Below, piece after piece: positions 9,738 through 19,700 of a stretch of 64,000 nucleotides of DNA; the first letter of the stretch is position 1, and each line of letters starts with the position of its first letter. The notes beneath the pieces were generated by a model, which did not search any database, was not told where the DNA came from, and saw only the letters and a program-made list of their open reading frames with translations. The DNA lies in contig NZ_LYMK01000029.1 in NCBI RefSeq assembly GCF_002157355.1, positions 1 through 64,000 of the forward strand, read 5' to 3'. Made by a program: the position numbers and the translations under genes. Source of the DNA: Variovorax sp. JS1663. Lineage in GTDB: Bacteria > Pseudomonadota > Gammaproteobacteria > Burkholderiales > Burkholderiaceae_C.

Positions 9738-9817
9738 CTCACCGCGAGAACAGCGGGTGAGCGTGGTTGCGATGGGGTCCGAGCCTCACGCCTGATGGCG
9801 CTGCAACGCTCCTCGGA
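9738..9817 (-). promoter_or_regulatory. SAH riboswitch (ahcY leader)
   Basis: Read on the minus strand, the leader begins CCGAGGAGCGTTGCAGCG, carries CAGGCGTGAGGCTCGG, and ends AACCACGCTCACCC, matching the conserved blocks of the SAH riboswitch. Two interlocking pairings are present: CCGAG (9812-9816) with CTCGG (9779-9783), and GAGCGT (9806-9811) with ACGCTC (9759-9764). A competing hairpin CTCACC/GGTGAG (9738-9761) overlaps the second pairing and is the likely expression platform. High SAH should raise ahcY expression. Confidence 0.9.
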
Positions 9818-9916
9818 AGCGGCGAATTTTACCTGAGCGGCGCCCGGATGCCACCGGCAACGATAATCGCCGGTTCGGCCGGCCGCCGCGGCCGCCTTCG
9901 ATCTCCGCGCCTTTCC

Positions 9917-11545
9917 ATGTCCTTCGCCTCCGAAACCCGCCGCCGCCGCACCTTCGCGATCATTTCCCACCCGGACGCCGGCAAGACCACGCTGACCGAG
10001 AAGCTGCTGCTGTTCTCCGGCGCGATCCAGATCGCCGGCTCGGTGAAGGCGCGCAAGGCCTCGCGGCACGCTACCTCCGACTGGATGGAGATCGAGAAGC
10101 AGCGCGGCATCTCGGTGGCCAGCTCGGTGATGCAGATGGCCTACCGCGAGCACGTGATCAACCTGCTCGACACCCCCGGCCACAAGGACTTTTCGGAAGA
10201 CACCTACCGCGTGCTGACCGCGGTCGACTCGGCCCTGATGGTGATCGACGCAGCCAACGGCGTGGAGGCGCAGACCCGGCGCCTGATCGAGGTCTGCCGC
10301 CAGCGCGACACGCCCATCATCACCTTCGTCAACAAGATGGACCGCGAGGTGCGCGAGCCGCTGGAGCTGCTCGACGAGATCGAGCGCGAACTGGGCATGC
10401 CCTGCGTGCCCATGACCTGGCCGGTGGGCCAGGGCAAGAGTTTCGGCGGCATCATCAACCTGCGCACCCAGGCGATGACGGTGTTCGAGTCGGGCAGCGA
10501 GCGCCTGCCGCAGGACTTCGAGACCATCCCCCTGTCCGACGGCGGCACGCTGCAGAAGCGCTTCGGCCACGAGTTCGAGACCGCGACGGAGAGCATGGAG
10601 CTCGCCACCGGCGCCTCCCCCGCCTGGGACCGCGAGGCCTTCCTGGCCGGCAAGCAGACGCCCGTGTTCTTCGGCTCCGGCGTCAACAACTTCGGCGTGA
10701 TGGAGGTGCTGGACGCCCTGGTCGACCTGGCACCGCCGCCGCAGCCGCGCATCAGCACCACGCTGGTCAACCGCCAGCCGGTGGTGCGCGAGATCCTGCC
10801 CGACGACAAGGATTTCGCCGGCGTGGTGTTCAAGGTGCAGGCCAACATGGATGCCAACCACCGCGACCGCATCGCCTTCGTGCGCATGGCCTCGGGCAAG
10901 TACACGCCGGGCATGAAGCTGAAAGTGCAGCGCACCGCCAAGGAGCTGCGCCCGACCAGCGTGGTCACCTTCATGAGCCAGCGCCGCGAGGCGGTGGAAG
11001 AGGCCTACGCCGGTGACATCGTCGGCTTCACCACCCATGGCGGCGTGCAGCTGGGCGACACCATCACCGACGGCGCCTCGCTGCAGTTCACCGGCCTGCC
11101 CTTCTTCGCGCCCGAGCTGTTCATGACCGTGATCCTGAAGAACCCGCTGCGCACCAAGCAGTTGCAGCAAGGCCTGGCCCAGTTGGGCGAGGAAGGCGCG
11201 ATCCAGGTGTTCCGGCCCGAGGTGGGCGGCCCCATGCTGCTGGGCGCCGTGGGCCAGTTGCAGTTCGAAGTGGTGCAGCATCGGCTGAAGACCGAATACG
11301 ACGCCGATGTGAGGCTGGAGGGCTGCCAGTACACCGGCGCGCGCTGGATCACCGCCGACACGCCGGCCGAGCTGCGCGCCTTCACCGACGCCTACCCTGC
11401 CCGCATGGCGCGCGATGCGGCCGACACGCTGGCCTACCTGTGCACCTCGCCCTACGACGTGCGGCTGGCGCAGGAGCGCTTCCCCAAGATCCATTTCCAT
11501 CCGCTGCGCGAGCATGCGGGCCTGGCGCTGCAGACGGCCGGCTGA
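9917..11545 (+). CDS. prfC: Peptide chain release factor 3 (RF3)
   Basis: A 542-residue translational GTPase that recycles RF1 and RF2 after termination. G-domain motifs are clear: SHPDAGKTTLTEK (P-loop), DTPGHKDFSEDTYR (G3) and NKMDRE (G4); the RF3-specific segment KARKASRHATSDWM (about residues 43-56) follows the P-loop. The open frame extends upstream to 9767, but that part lies over the divergent SAH riboswitch, and ATG 9917 gives the family N-terminus MSFASETRRRRTFAI. The downstream HAD gene overlaps its stop by one base. Confidence 0.96.
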   Translation: MSFASETRRRRTFAIISHPDAGKTTLTEKLLLFSGAIQIAGSVKARKASRHATSDWMEIEKQRGISVASSVMQMAYREHVINLLDTPGHKDFSEDTYRVLTAVDSALMVIDAANGVEAQTRRLIEVCRQRDTPIITFVNKMDREVREPLELLDEIERELGMPCVPMTWPVGQGKSFGGIINLRTQAMTVFESGSERLPQDFETIPLSDGGTLQKRFGHEFETATESMELATGASPAWDREAFLAGKQTPVFFGSGVNNFGVMEVLDALVDLAPPPQPRISTTLVNRQPVVREILPDDKDFAGVVFKVQANMDANHRDRIAFVRMASGKYTPGMKLKVQRTAKELRPTSVVTFMSQRREAVEEAYAGDIVGFTTHGGVQLGDTITDGASLQFTGLPFFAPELFMTVILKNPLRTKQLQQGLAQLGEEGAIQVFRPEVGGPMLLGAVGQLQFEVVQHRLKTEYDADVRLEGCQYTGARWITADTPAELRAFTDAYPARMARDAADTLAYLCTSPYDVRLAQERFPKIHFHPLREHAGLALQTAG

Positions 11546-12336
11546 TGCAGCCCCTCTCGCAATGGCCGCCTGCGGCGCGTCGCGACCTGGTGGGCGTGTT
11601 CACCGACATCGACGACACGCTGACCACCGAGGGCGCGGTCACGTCCGATGTGCTCGACGCGCTGGGCGCCCTGCGGGCCGCCGGCCTCGCGCGGGTCGCC
11701 ATCACCGGACGGCCGGTCGGCTGGAGCGAGCCCTTCGCGGCGGTCTGGCCGGTGGATGCGATCGTGGCCGAGAACGGCGCCGTGGCCCTGGTGCGCACCG
11801 CCAAGGGTGCGGTCGAGAAGCGCTACCAGCAGGACGCCGTGACGCGCGCGCACAACTTCGAACGCATGCAGGCGGTGCTGGCGCGCGTCGAGCGCGAGAT
11901 CCCTGGCGCGCGCCGCGCAACCGACTCCGCGGGGCGCGAGTGCGACATTGCCGTCGACCACAGCGAGTTCACCCGGCTGGACGACGCCACCATCGCGCAG
12001 GTGGTCGCGCTGATGCGCGGCGAAGGCATGCATGCCACGGTCAGCAGCATCCACGTCAACGGCTGGTACGGCGACCACAACAAGCTCGAAGGCGCGCGCT
12101 GGATCGTGCGCGAGCTCTGGGGCCGGCAGCTCGGCGACGAAATGCAGCACTGGGCCTACGTGGGCGACTCCACCAACGATGCGCTGATGTTCGAGCATTT
12201 CGCGCACAGCATCGGGGTGGCCAACGTGCGCCGCTTCGAGAGTGCGCTGTCGCACCTGCCGCGCTACGTGGCGCCCAGCGAGCGCGGCGCGGGCTTCGCC
12301 GAGGTGGCGGCCGCCATCCTCCAGGCCCGCGCTTGA
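11545..12336 (+). CDS. HAD superfamily phosphatase (Cof/SPP-like)
   Basis: A 263-residue haloacid-dehalogenase fold hydrolase. The nucleophile motif FTDIDDTLTTEG gives Asp21 and general acid Asp23; ITGRP is motif II; YVGDSTNDALMFEHF is motif IV with the magnesium-binding Asp pair. The cap resembles the C2 type of sugar-phosphate and mannosyl-3-phosphoglycerate phosphatases, so a phosphosugar is a likely but unproven substrate. The ATG shares one base with the prfC stop (TGATG), so it is probably translationally coupled to RF3. Confidence 0.85.
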   Translation: MQPLSQWPPAARRDLVGVFTDIDDTLTTEGAVTSDVLDALGALRAAGLARVAITGRPVGWSEPFAAVWPVDAIVAENGAVALVRTAKGAVEKRYQQDAVTRAHNFERMQAVLARVEREIPGARRATDSAGRECDIAVDHSEFTRLDDATIAQVVALMRGEGMHATVSSIHVNGWYGDHNKLEGARWIVRELWGRQLGDEMQHWAYVGDSTNDALMFEHFAHSIGVANVRRFESALSHLPRYVAPSERGAGFAEVAAAILQARA

Positions 12337-12348
12337 AGCGAAGGATCT

Positions 12349-13182
12349 TCAGGGCACGCTGAAGGCGACCGGCTTCGTGCCCGCCATGGTCCGGCCGTCG
12401 CCGTTGTTGACGAACTCGGCCCGCGCTGTGTAGCTGCCCTTGGGCGGGTGGAGCCAGAGTTCGGTCTGGCCGCCGTCGAGCTCGATCAGCTCGGCCTTTT
12501 GCCCCGGCCGCTCCAGCACGAGCCGGAAGTGGCCCGTTTCCGCCAGCTTCGGCGCCGCATGCGCGACGTTGTAGCCGCTCGCATGCAGCTGGATGCGCAG
12601 CGGCGGGACCTGCGCGCTCTTGTCCGCCGGACTCAGCATCTCGATGCGCGGCGTGCCCAGCAGGCTGGCCGGCGCGACGCCCTTGTTCTGCTTGCTGACC
12701 ATGAACCGCAGCGGCTTGCTGTACACGAAAAATGGGATGTGCCCCTGGTCGGCCAGCACCAGGCGCAGCGTGTAGCTGCCCGGCGGCAGGTCCACCACCG
12801 TTTCCATCTGGCCCTTGCCGAAATGGATGTACTGCTCGGTAAAGGGCAGCGGCTTGCGGAAGTCCAGGGGCAGAGGCTGGTTGATCAGAAGGTGATGGTG
12901 GCCCGCATGGCCCGCGCTGTGCCCGGCGGGCACGATGCCGCGCATCGAGAGCCCGAATCGCGCGACGAAGGGCGATTCCAGCGTGGCGCCATCCTTCAGG
13001 TTGCTGAAGTAGGCCTCCGGCGCCCAGTTGGGCGGCGGCACCACCCACTTGTGGGTGGGGAGTTCGCCCTGCTCCGCGGGCGCGGTCGGCGCCTGTGCGA
13101 GCGCGGCGCCCATGGAAAAGACGAGGCAGGCGAGCGCCAGGATCTTGCGCAGCGACGCGCACCGACGTGGATAGACCGACAT
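12349..13182 (-). CDS. Periplasmic protein with two DUF4399-like domains
   Basis: A 277-residue secreted protein: a signal peptide (about 1-30, ending ALAQA) and two beta-sandwich repeats, each with a PGSYTLRL or KGSYTARA strand. The first repeat holds the His-rich AGHSAGHAGHHHLLI (about residues 88-102), the hallmark of DUF4399, which may bind a metal. GGGGGAAG precedes the ATG. Function is unknown; the gene stands alone, converging with the HAD gene and divergent from nothing. The two repeats look like an internal duplication in which only the first kept its His cluster. Confidence 0.8.
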   Translation of the reverse strand: MSVYPRRCASLRKILALACLVFSMGAALAQAPTAPAEQGELPTHKWVVPPPNWAPEAYFSNLKDGATLESPFVARFGLSMRGIVPAGHSAGHAGHHHLLINQPLPLDFRKPLPFTEQYIHFGKGQMETVVDLPPGSYTLRLVLADQGHIPFFVYSKPLRFMVSKQNKGVAPASLLGTPRIEMLSPADKSAQVPPLRIQLHASGYNVAHAAPKLAETGHFRLVLERPGQKAELIELDGGQTELWLHPPKGSYTARAEFVNNGDGRTMAGTKPVAFSVP

Positions 13183-13211
13183 TGAGACTTCCCCCTTCGA
13201 AGAAGTTGATT

Positions 13212-13231
13212 TTTACATCGGTTTACATCGG
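13212..13231 (-). repeat. Tandem 10-bp repeat before the DUF4399 gene
   Basis: TTTACATCGG occurs twice in direct succession, ending 30 bases upstream of the DUF4399 start codon. Its position suggests a promoter element or operator, but no regulator is indicated. Confidence 0.5.
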
Positions 13232-13293
13232 ACTCGCCGCACGCCATGCCCCCCCCCGTGACGCATGCCACGTACGCCGCACACATCCCCAGC

Positions 13294-13731
13294 TCAGCGC
13301 AGGTGCGACCGCACCCACCGCACGATGTCCGCCGCGCCCATCGCACCGGCCTGGCGTGCGATCTCGCGACCGCCCTGGAACAACGCCAGCGTCGGGATGC
13401 TGCGGATGTTGAAGCGCGCGCCGAGGCCCGGCACGGCCTCGGTGTCGACCTTGGCCAGCCGGACCTGCGGCTCCAGCTGGGCCGCCGCCTGCTCGAAGCC
13501 AGGCGCCATTTGGCGACAGGGCCCGCACCAGGGGGCCCAGAAATCCACCAGCACCGGGATCTCGTTGCGGCCGACATGGCGATCGAAGGCGGCGGCATCC
13601 AGCGCCGTCGAGTGGCCGGTGAAGAGCGGCTGGTGGCAGTTGCCGCAATCCGGTGCGCTTCCCATCTGCGCGCTGCGCACGCGGTTGGTGGTGTGGCAAT
13701 GCGGGCAGACGACGTGCAGCGATTCGTTCAT
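13294..13731 (-). CDS. trxC: Thioredoxin 2 (zinc-binding thioredoxin TrxC)
   Basis: A 145-residue cytoplasmic disulfide reductase. The N-terminal extension carries two CxxC pairs (CPHC at residues 9-12 and CGNC at 29-32) that bind zinc, typical of TrxC. The thioredoxin domain has the active site WAPWCGPCRQ and the cis-proline loop RSIPTL. AGGA stands before the ATG at 13731; the open frame runs further upstream over a divergent gene and is ignored. TrxC helps protect against oxidative damage. Confidence 0.95.
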   Translation of the reverse strand: MNESLHVVCPHCHTTNRVRSAQMGSAPDCGNCHQPLFTGHSTALDAAAFDRHVGRNEIPVLVDFWAPWCGPCRQMAPGFEQAAAQLEPQVRLAKVDTEAVPGLGARFNIRSIPTLALFQGGREIARQAGAMGAADIVRWVRSHLR

Positions 13732-13803
13732 TGGCAGTTCCTGCGGGGTATCTGTTTGACGTGGGGCTCGCCGCGGTGATTGCAAGCCGCCTGTGGCGCC
13801 ACA

Positions 13804-14658
13804 ATGCCGCGCATGGACTGCCGCATCCGAACCATGCGCCCCGGCGAAGTCGCGCTCGCCATCGAGTGGGCGGCGCGCGAAGGCTGGAATCCCGGCCTGC
13901 ACGACGCCGCGTGCTTCCACGCGGCCGATCCCGATGGCTTTCTCGTCGCCGAGCGCGAGGGCGAGGCGGTGGGCTGCATCTCCGCGGTCTCCTATGCGGG
14001 ACAGCTCGGCTTCATCGGCCTGTACATCGTGCAGCCGGCCTGGCGTGGGCGCGGCGTCGGGCTGCAGTTGTGGCAGGCCGGGATGGCACGCCTGTCGGGC
14101 AGGGTGGTCGGCCTCGACGGCGTGCCGGCGCAGCAGGACAACTACCGCAAGAGCGGCTTTGTGCTGGCCTGGAACAACGCGCGCTTTGCCGGCACGGCGC
14201 GCGAAGCCGCATCTGCCACGCCGTCGCAGATCGTGGCGCTCGCCTCGGTCGACTTCGCCGCGCTGTGCACCGACGACCGCCGCGTCTTCCCTGCCCCGCG
14301 CGCAGCCTTTCTGCGCCAATGGATCGCGATGCCCGAGGCCGCGGGCGTGGCCTGGATGGAGGACGGCCGCCTGGCAGGCTGGGGCCTGATCCGCCGCTGC
14401 CGCGAGGGCCACAAGATCGGCCCGCTGGTGGCCGACGGCCGCGGGATCGCCGACGCCCTGTACGCTGCACTGTGCGCCCGCGTGCCCGCGGGCGACGCCG
14501 TCTACCTCGACGTGCCCCTTCCCAACGCGGCCGCCGTGGCATTGGCACAGGCCCAGGGCCTCCGCAGCGTCTTCGAGACCGCCCGCATGTACGCGGGCCC
14601 GGCGCCCGCCGTCGAGCTGCAGCGGATCTACGGCGTCACCACCTTCGAGCTGGGCTGA
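13804..14658 (+). CDS. GNAT acetyltransferase with C-terminal YitH-like domain
   Basis: A protein of about 284 residues. The N-terminal half is a GNAT fold: IRTMRPGEV at the start, VGCISAVSY as strand 4, and VQPAWRGRGVGLQLW as the acetyl-CoA binding loop. The C-terminal part, with WGLIRRCREGHKIGPLVAD (about residues 198-216), matches the second acetyltransferase-like domain of YitH-type proteins. Three ATG codons in frame lie close together (13780, 13804, 13813); 13804 or 13813 fit the family start best. Substrate is unknown. Confidence 0.82.
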   Translation: MPRMDCRIRTMRPGEVALAIEWAAREGWNPGLHDAACFHAADPDGFLVAEREGEAVGCISAVSYAGQLGFIGLYIVQPAWRGRGVGLQLWQAGMARLSGRVVGLDGVPAQQDNYRKSGFVLAWNNARFAGTAREAASATPSQIVALASVDFAALCTDDRRVFPAPRAAFLRQWIAMPEAAGVAWMEDGRLAGWGLIRRCREGHKIGPLVADGRGIADALYAALCARVPAGDAVYLDVPLPNAAAVALAQAQGLRSVFETARMYAGPAPAVELQRIYGVTTFELG

Positions 14659-14674
14659 CGCCTGCCCTCTGCAC

Positions 14675-15631
14675 TCATTGCGGCTTGGCCAGCCCCAGCT
14701 TCTCGATCAGCGCCTTCTCGCGCGCGAAGGTGGTCTGGGCAAACTTCGTGTAGTCGGCCGAGCTCAGGTAGTTGGGCAGCATGTCGTAGCGCCCCAGGGC
14801 GGCCACGTAGCTGGGCTCCTCCATCGCCTGCTTGAAGGCGTCGTGCAGCTTCTTCACGACCTCCGGCGGCGTGCCCTTCGGCGCACCGATGCCGAAGGGC
14901 GAGTTCTGCACGATGTCGTAGCCCAGTTCCTTCAGCGTCGGCGCGTCGGGGAACTTGGCCAGCCGCTTCTCGCCCCAGGTGTTCAGCACGCGCAGCTTGC
15001 CGGCCTCCACCTGCGGCGCGAAGCCGGTGCTGTCGGCCGCGGCCATCAACTGGCCGCTGATCACCGCCAGCATCAGGTCGGCGCTGCCCTTGTACGGCAC
15101 ATGCTGCAGCTCGATGCCGGCCTGCTGCGCGATCAGCTCGGTCGTGAGGTGGGGGCTGGTCAGGGTGCCGGTCGAGCCGTAGGTCAGCTTGCCGGGATTG
15201 GCCTTGGCATAGGCGACGAAGTCCTTCCACGTCTTGAAGGGACTGTCGGCCGGCACGACGATACCGAAGGCGTAGCCGGTGACGTTGATCACGTAGTTGA
15301 TGTCCTTCACCGGGTCCCAGTTGATCTTGGTGGTGTAGGGCAGGCGGAAGACGCCCAGCGGGATCTGGCCGACGGTGTAGCCGTCGGCCGGCGCCGTCTG
15401 CAGCGCCTGCGCCGGCAGCGTGCCGCCGGCTCCGGGCTTGTTCTCGACCACGATCGGCTGGCCGATGATCTTTGAGGCGTTGTCGGCCAGCTGCCGCATG
15501 GTGATGTCGGTGGGCCCGCCGGCCGGGAAGGCGATCACCAGCTTGATCGGCTTGGCGGGAAAGGCCTGGGCGTGTGCGAGGGAAACGGTCAGGCCTAGCA
15601 CAGCGGCGCACAGAAGGGAACGACGAAACAT
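14675..15631 (-). CDS. Bug-family tripartite tricarboxylate transporter binding protein
   Basis: A 318-residue periplasmic receptor with a signal peptide (about 1-24, ending AHAQA). KPIKLVIAFPAGGPTDITMR and VVENKPGAGGTLPAQAL are the two ligand-loop signatures of the Bug family, which is greatly expanded in Burkholderiales. Such proteins bind carboxylates or other small solutes. The ATG at 15631 follows GGAG with 6 bases between; an upstream ATG at 15661 is less likely. No TctA/TctB membrane genes lie nearby, so it is an orphan receptor. Confidence 0.9.
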   Translation of the reverse strand: MFRRSLLCAAVLGLTVSLAHAQAFPAKPIKLVIAFPAGGPTDITMRQLADNASKIIGQPIVVENKPGAGGTLPAQALQTAPADGYTVGQIPLGVFRLPYTTKINWDPVKDINYVINVTGYAFGIVVPADSPFKTWKDFVAYAKANPGKLTYGSTGTLTSPHLTTELIAQQAGIELQHVPYKGSADLMLAVISGQLMAAADSTGFAPQVEAGKLRVLNTWGEKRLAKFPDAPTLKELGYDIVQNSPFGIGAPKGTPPEVVKKLHDAFKQAMEEPSYVAALGRYDMLPNYLSSADYTKFAQTTFAREKALIEKLGLAKPQ

Positions 15632-15721
15632 GGAAGGCTCCAGGACAGCAAAGGCCGTCATTTGGCCGCGCCCGCGCCCGCCGGGGCAATCCGGACAGAC
15701 CCCCGGCCTGTCGCCGCGGCG

Positions 15722-16768
15722 TCAGCCCGCGCGGTGCATGAAGCCGTCGAGCACGTTCACCGCGTTGATGCCCACCGCCTCCACCGCGTAGCCGCCCTCG
15801 AAGACAAACACGGTGGGCAGGCCGGCACCCGCCAGGTCCTCGCCGATGCGCAGGTAGTCGGGCGTGGCCAGACGGAAGCCGGCGATGGGGTCGCCCTCGA
15901 AGGTGTCGAGCCCGAGCGACACCACCAGCGCGCCCGGCCGGAAGTCGGCGATGCCGCGCAGCGCCTCCCGCAGCGCCTCGCGCCAGCGCTCGAAGCCGGT
16001 GCCGCGCGGCAGCGGCAGGTTGCGGTTGAAGCCCAGCCCGGCGCCAGCACCCTGCTCGTCCGCATAGCCCAGGTAATAGGGGTATTCGGTGTGCGGGTCG
16101 CCGTGGAGGCTGGTGAACTGCACGTCGGCGCGCTCGTAGAAGATCGCCTGCGTGCCGTTGCCGTGGTGGTAGTCGATGTCCAGCACCGCCACGCGCTCGA
16201 CGCCCGCATCGCGCAGCGCCTGCGCCGCGATCGCGGCGTTGTTCAGGAAGCAGTAGCCGCCGAAGAAATCCACGCCGGCGTGGTGGCCTGGCGGGCGCGT
16301 CAAGGCGAAGGCGGCGCGCTCGCCCCGCAGCACGTGGCCGGCCGCGGCCAGCGCGCAGCCGGCGCCGGCGCGCGCGGCCGCCCAGGTGCCACTGGTGAGC
16401 GGCGTGCCCGCATCGTAGGAAAAGAGGCCCATGCGCGCCGCGAAGCTGGCAGGCAGCACGTCGTGGCGGAAGCTGCGGATCGGCCAGCAGGAAGGCAGCG
16501 CATCGCGCTGCGCATTGGCAGGATCCAGCGCGACCCATTCGTCCCAGGCGCCGGCCAGGAATTCGAGATAGCGCGGCGCATGGACCCGCGCCAGCACCGC
16601 CAGGTCGGGCTCGCGCGGCTCCTCCACCGGCCCGAGTCCGCGGCGCTTCAGCGCCGCCAGCACGTAGTCGGCGCGCGAGGGCACCTCGAAGCAGGGCACC
16701 AGCTCGCCGCGGAACATCTCCACCTTGCCCTGGTGCAGCACGTGCTGCGCGTTGTAGACGGTGCGCAT
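15722..16768 (-). CDS. Class II histone-deacetylase-like / acetylpolyamine amidohydrolase
   Basis: A 348-residue zinc amidohydrolase of the arginase/deacetylase fold. RPPGHHAG gives the catalytic His162-His163 pair; the zinc ligands are Asp199 and His201 in DIDYHHGNGT and Asp288 in GLDTFEGDP; FEGGYAV supplies the transition-state Tyr. The N-terminal GELVPCFEVPSRADYVL resembles acetylpolyamine amidohydrolases more than AcuC, suggesting small acetylated amines as substrates. The ATG overlaps the uvrA-like stop by one base (TGATG), so its translation is probably coupled to that gene. Confidence 0.88.
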   Translation of the reverse strand: MRTVYNAQHVLHQGKVEMFRGELVPCFEVPSRADYVLAALKRRGLGPVEEPREPDLAVLARVHAPRYLEFLAGAWDEWVALDPANAQRDALPSCWPIRSFRHDVLPASFAARMGLFSYDAGTPLTSGTWAAARAGAGCALAAAGHVLRGERAAFALTRPPGHHAGVDFFGGYCFLNNAAIAAQALRDAGVERVAVLDIDYHHGNGTQAIFYERADVQFTSLHGDPHTEYPYYLGYADEQGAGAGLGFNRNLPLPRGTGFERWREALREALRGIADFRPGALVVSLGLDTFEGDPIAGFRLATPDYLRIGEDLAGAGLPTVFVFEGGYAVEAVGINAVNVLDGFMHRAG

Positions 16769-19700
16769 CAGGCTTCCCTGCGGACCGGGCGCGGTTCGGC
16801 CAGTGCAGGCTGCACGGGAAGCTGCAGCACCTCGTGGCGGCCGGCGCCACGCGCCAGCACCGGCGCCAGCGCCACGCCGGTGTGGGTGCGCAGGCGCACC
16901 ACCTCCTCCGGCGGCGCGGCCGCCACCACGCGGCCGCCGCCGTCGCCGCCCTCGGGACCGAGGTCGATCAGCCAGTCGGCCTCGGCGATCACGTCGAGGT
17001 CATGCTCGATCACCACCACGCTGTGCCCCCCGTTCACCAGGCGGTGCAGCACGTGGATCAGCTTCTCGACATCGGCCATGTGCAGGCCCACCGTGGGCTC
17101 GTCCAGCACGTAGAGCGTGTGCGGCGCCTTGTTGCCGCGGCGCGTGACGTCGTCGCGCACCTTGGAGAGCTCGGTCACCAGCTTGATGCGCTGCGCCTCG
17201 CCGCCCGAAAGCGTGGGCGAGGGCTGGCCCAGCGTGAGATAGCCCAGCCCCACGTCCTTGAGCAGCTGCAGCGGATGGCTGATGTTGGGCATGGAGGCGA
17301 AGAACTCCACCGCCTCGTCCACCTCCATCTGCAGCACGTCGCCGATGCTCTTGCCGCGCCAGCTCACGGCCAGCGTCTCGGGGTTGAAGCGCGCGCCGTG
17401 GCAGACCTCGCAGGGCACCTTGACGTCGGGCAGGAAGCTCATCTCGATCGTGCGCACGCCCGCGCCCTCGCAGCCCGGGCAGCGGCCCTCGCCGGTGTTG
17501 AAGCTGAAGCGGCCCGGGCCATAGCCGCGCGCCTTGGCTTCCAGGGTGTCGGCGAACAGCTTGCGGATGGTGTCCCAGAAGCCGATGTAGGTCGCGGGAC
17601 AGCTGCGCGGCGTCTTGCCGATGGGCGTCTGGTCGACCTCGAGCACGCGGTCGATGGTCTCGTAGCCCTCCACGGCGGCGCAGCCCGCCCAGGCCGGGCG
17701 CTTGCCCGCGGCATCGGCATCGCGGCCCGCCTTGGTCATGCGCTGCACGACGATCGCATGCACGTTGGCCAGCAGCACGTCGCGCGCCAGCGTGGACTTG
17801 CCGGAACCGCTGACGCCGGTCACGGCCACCAGGCGATGCAACGGCAGCGAAACCGTGACCTGCTGAAGGTTGTGCAGGCTGGCGCCGCGCACGGTGAGCC
17901 AGTCGGGCGCGCCGGGCTCGGGCGCCGGTACCGGGCGGCGCGGCTGCAGCGGATGCCGGATCGCATCGCGCAGGTAGCGGCCGGTCTGGGACTCATGTGC
18001 AGCCTCCAGGTCGGCCACCATGCCCTGCGCCACCAGCCGCCCGCCGCGCTTGCCCGCGCTCGGGCCGATGTCGATGATGTGATCCGCGCGCCGGATGGTG
18101 TCCTCGTCGTGTTCCACCACCACCAGCGTGTTGCCCTTCTCGCCAAGCTTGTGCAGCGCATCCAGCAGGATGCGGTTGTCGCGCGCATGCAGGCCGATGG
18201 TGGGCTCGTCCAGCACGTAGCACACGCCCTGCAGGTTGCTGCCCAGCTGCGCCGCGAGCCGGATGCGCTGGGCCTCCCCGCCCGAGAGCGTGGGCGCGCC
18301 GCGGTCCAGCGTGAGGTAGCCCAGGCCCACCTCCTCGAGGAATTCGAGGCGGCTCCGGATCTCGGGCACCAGGTCGCGGGCGATCTCGGCCTGGCGGCCG
18401 GTCAGCGCGATGCGGTCGAACCAGATGCGGATGTCGGTCACGCTCATGCGGGCCAGTTGGGTGATGCCGATGCCCCCTTCGCCGCCGGCGCCGAAGAGCA
18501 CCGCCCGCGCGGTCGGGTTCAGGCGCGTCCCCTGGCAGGTCGGACAGGCCACGTCCCCCACGTCCTCCGCCTCGGGCTCGGCGAAGGTCTGTTCGCGCCC
18601 GCGGTTGTCCTCAGCCATCGTCGAGTCGTCGTAGACCTTGCGCTGCTCCTTGGTCAGCTTGACGCCGGTCCCCACGCAGTCCGGGCACCAGCCATGCTTG
18701 CTGTTGTAGGAGAACAGGCGCGGGTCCAGCTCCGCGTAGCTGGTGCTGCACACCGGGCAGGCGCGCAGCGTGGAGAAGACATGGACACGGCCGATGCCGG
18801 CCGTGGGCGCACCGGCCATCATGGCGCCGCGCAATCCCGTCAGCTCGCTCAGCACGTGCACCACGCCCTTGCCGTGCTCCAGCGCCCGCGCCAGCGCCTC
18901 GCGCAGCTCGGCCTCCTTGTCCGGCTCCACGTCCAGGCTGGCCACCGGCAGCTCGATGGTGTGCTCCTTGAAGCGGTCGATGCGCGGAAAGCCGGTGGTC
19001 GGCAGGAACTCGCCGTCCACCCGCAAATGGGTGAAGCCGCGCGGCCGCGCCCAGTCGGCCAGCTCGGTGTAGACGCCCTTGCGGTTGCTCACCAGCGGCG
19101 CCAGCAGGCCGACGTGCTGGCCGCGGAAGTTCTTCAGCAGCTGCGCCGCGATGCTGTCCGGCGTCTGCGGCTGCACCGCCGCCCCGTCGTGCACGCAGTG
19201 CTGCACGCCCAGCTTCACGTACAACAGGCGCAGGAAATGCCAGACCTCGGTGGTGGTGCCCACCGTGCTCTTGCGCCCGCCGCGGGAAAGCCGCTGCTCG
19301 ATCGCCACCGTGGGCGGGATGCCGTAGACCGCATCCACCTCCGGCCGCCCGGCCGGCTGCACGATGCTGCGCGCATACGCGTTGAGCGATTCGAGATAGC
19401 GCCGCTGCCCCTCGTTGAACAGGATGTCGAAGGCCAGCGTGGACTTGCCCGAGCCGCTGACGCCGGTCACCACGCTGAACTTGCCGCGCGGGATGTCCAC
19501 CGACAGGTTCTTGAGGTTGTGCTCGCGGGCATGGACGATCTGCACCGCATCGCGGCCCGGCGCCGGCTGGGCGTTCGCCGCGTAGGCGCGGGCGGCGCGC
19601 TCGGCCACCTTGTAGGCGCCGGGGCCGATGGCCAGCTCGTAGTCGACCAGCGCCGCGCCGGTCAGCGAGGCGCGGTTCTCGCGCACCTGCTCGGGCGTGC

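Noticed and set aside
9767..9916. Upstream extension of prfC
   Set aside because: This stretch is the SAH riboswitch and leader of the divergent ahcY gene; the RF3 family starts at 9917.
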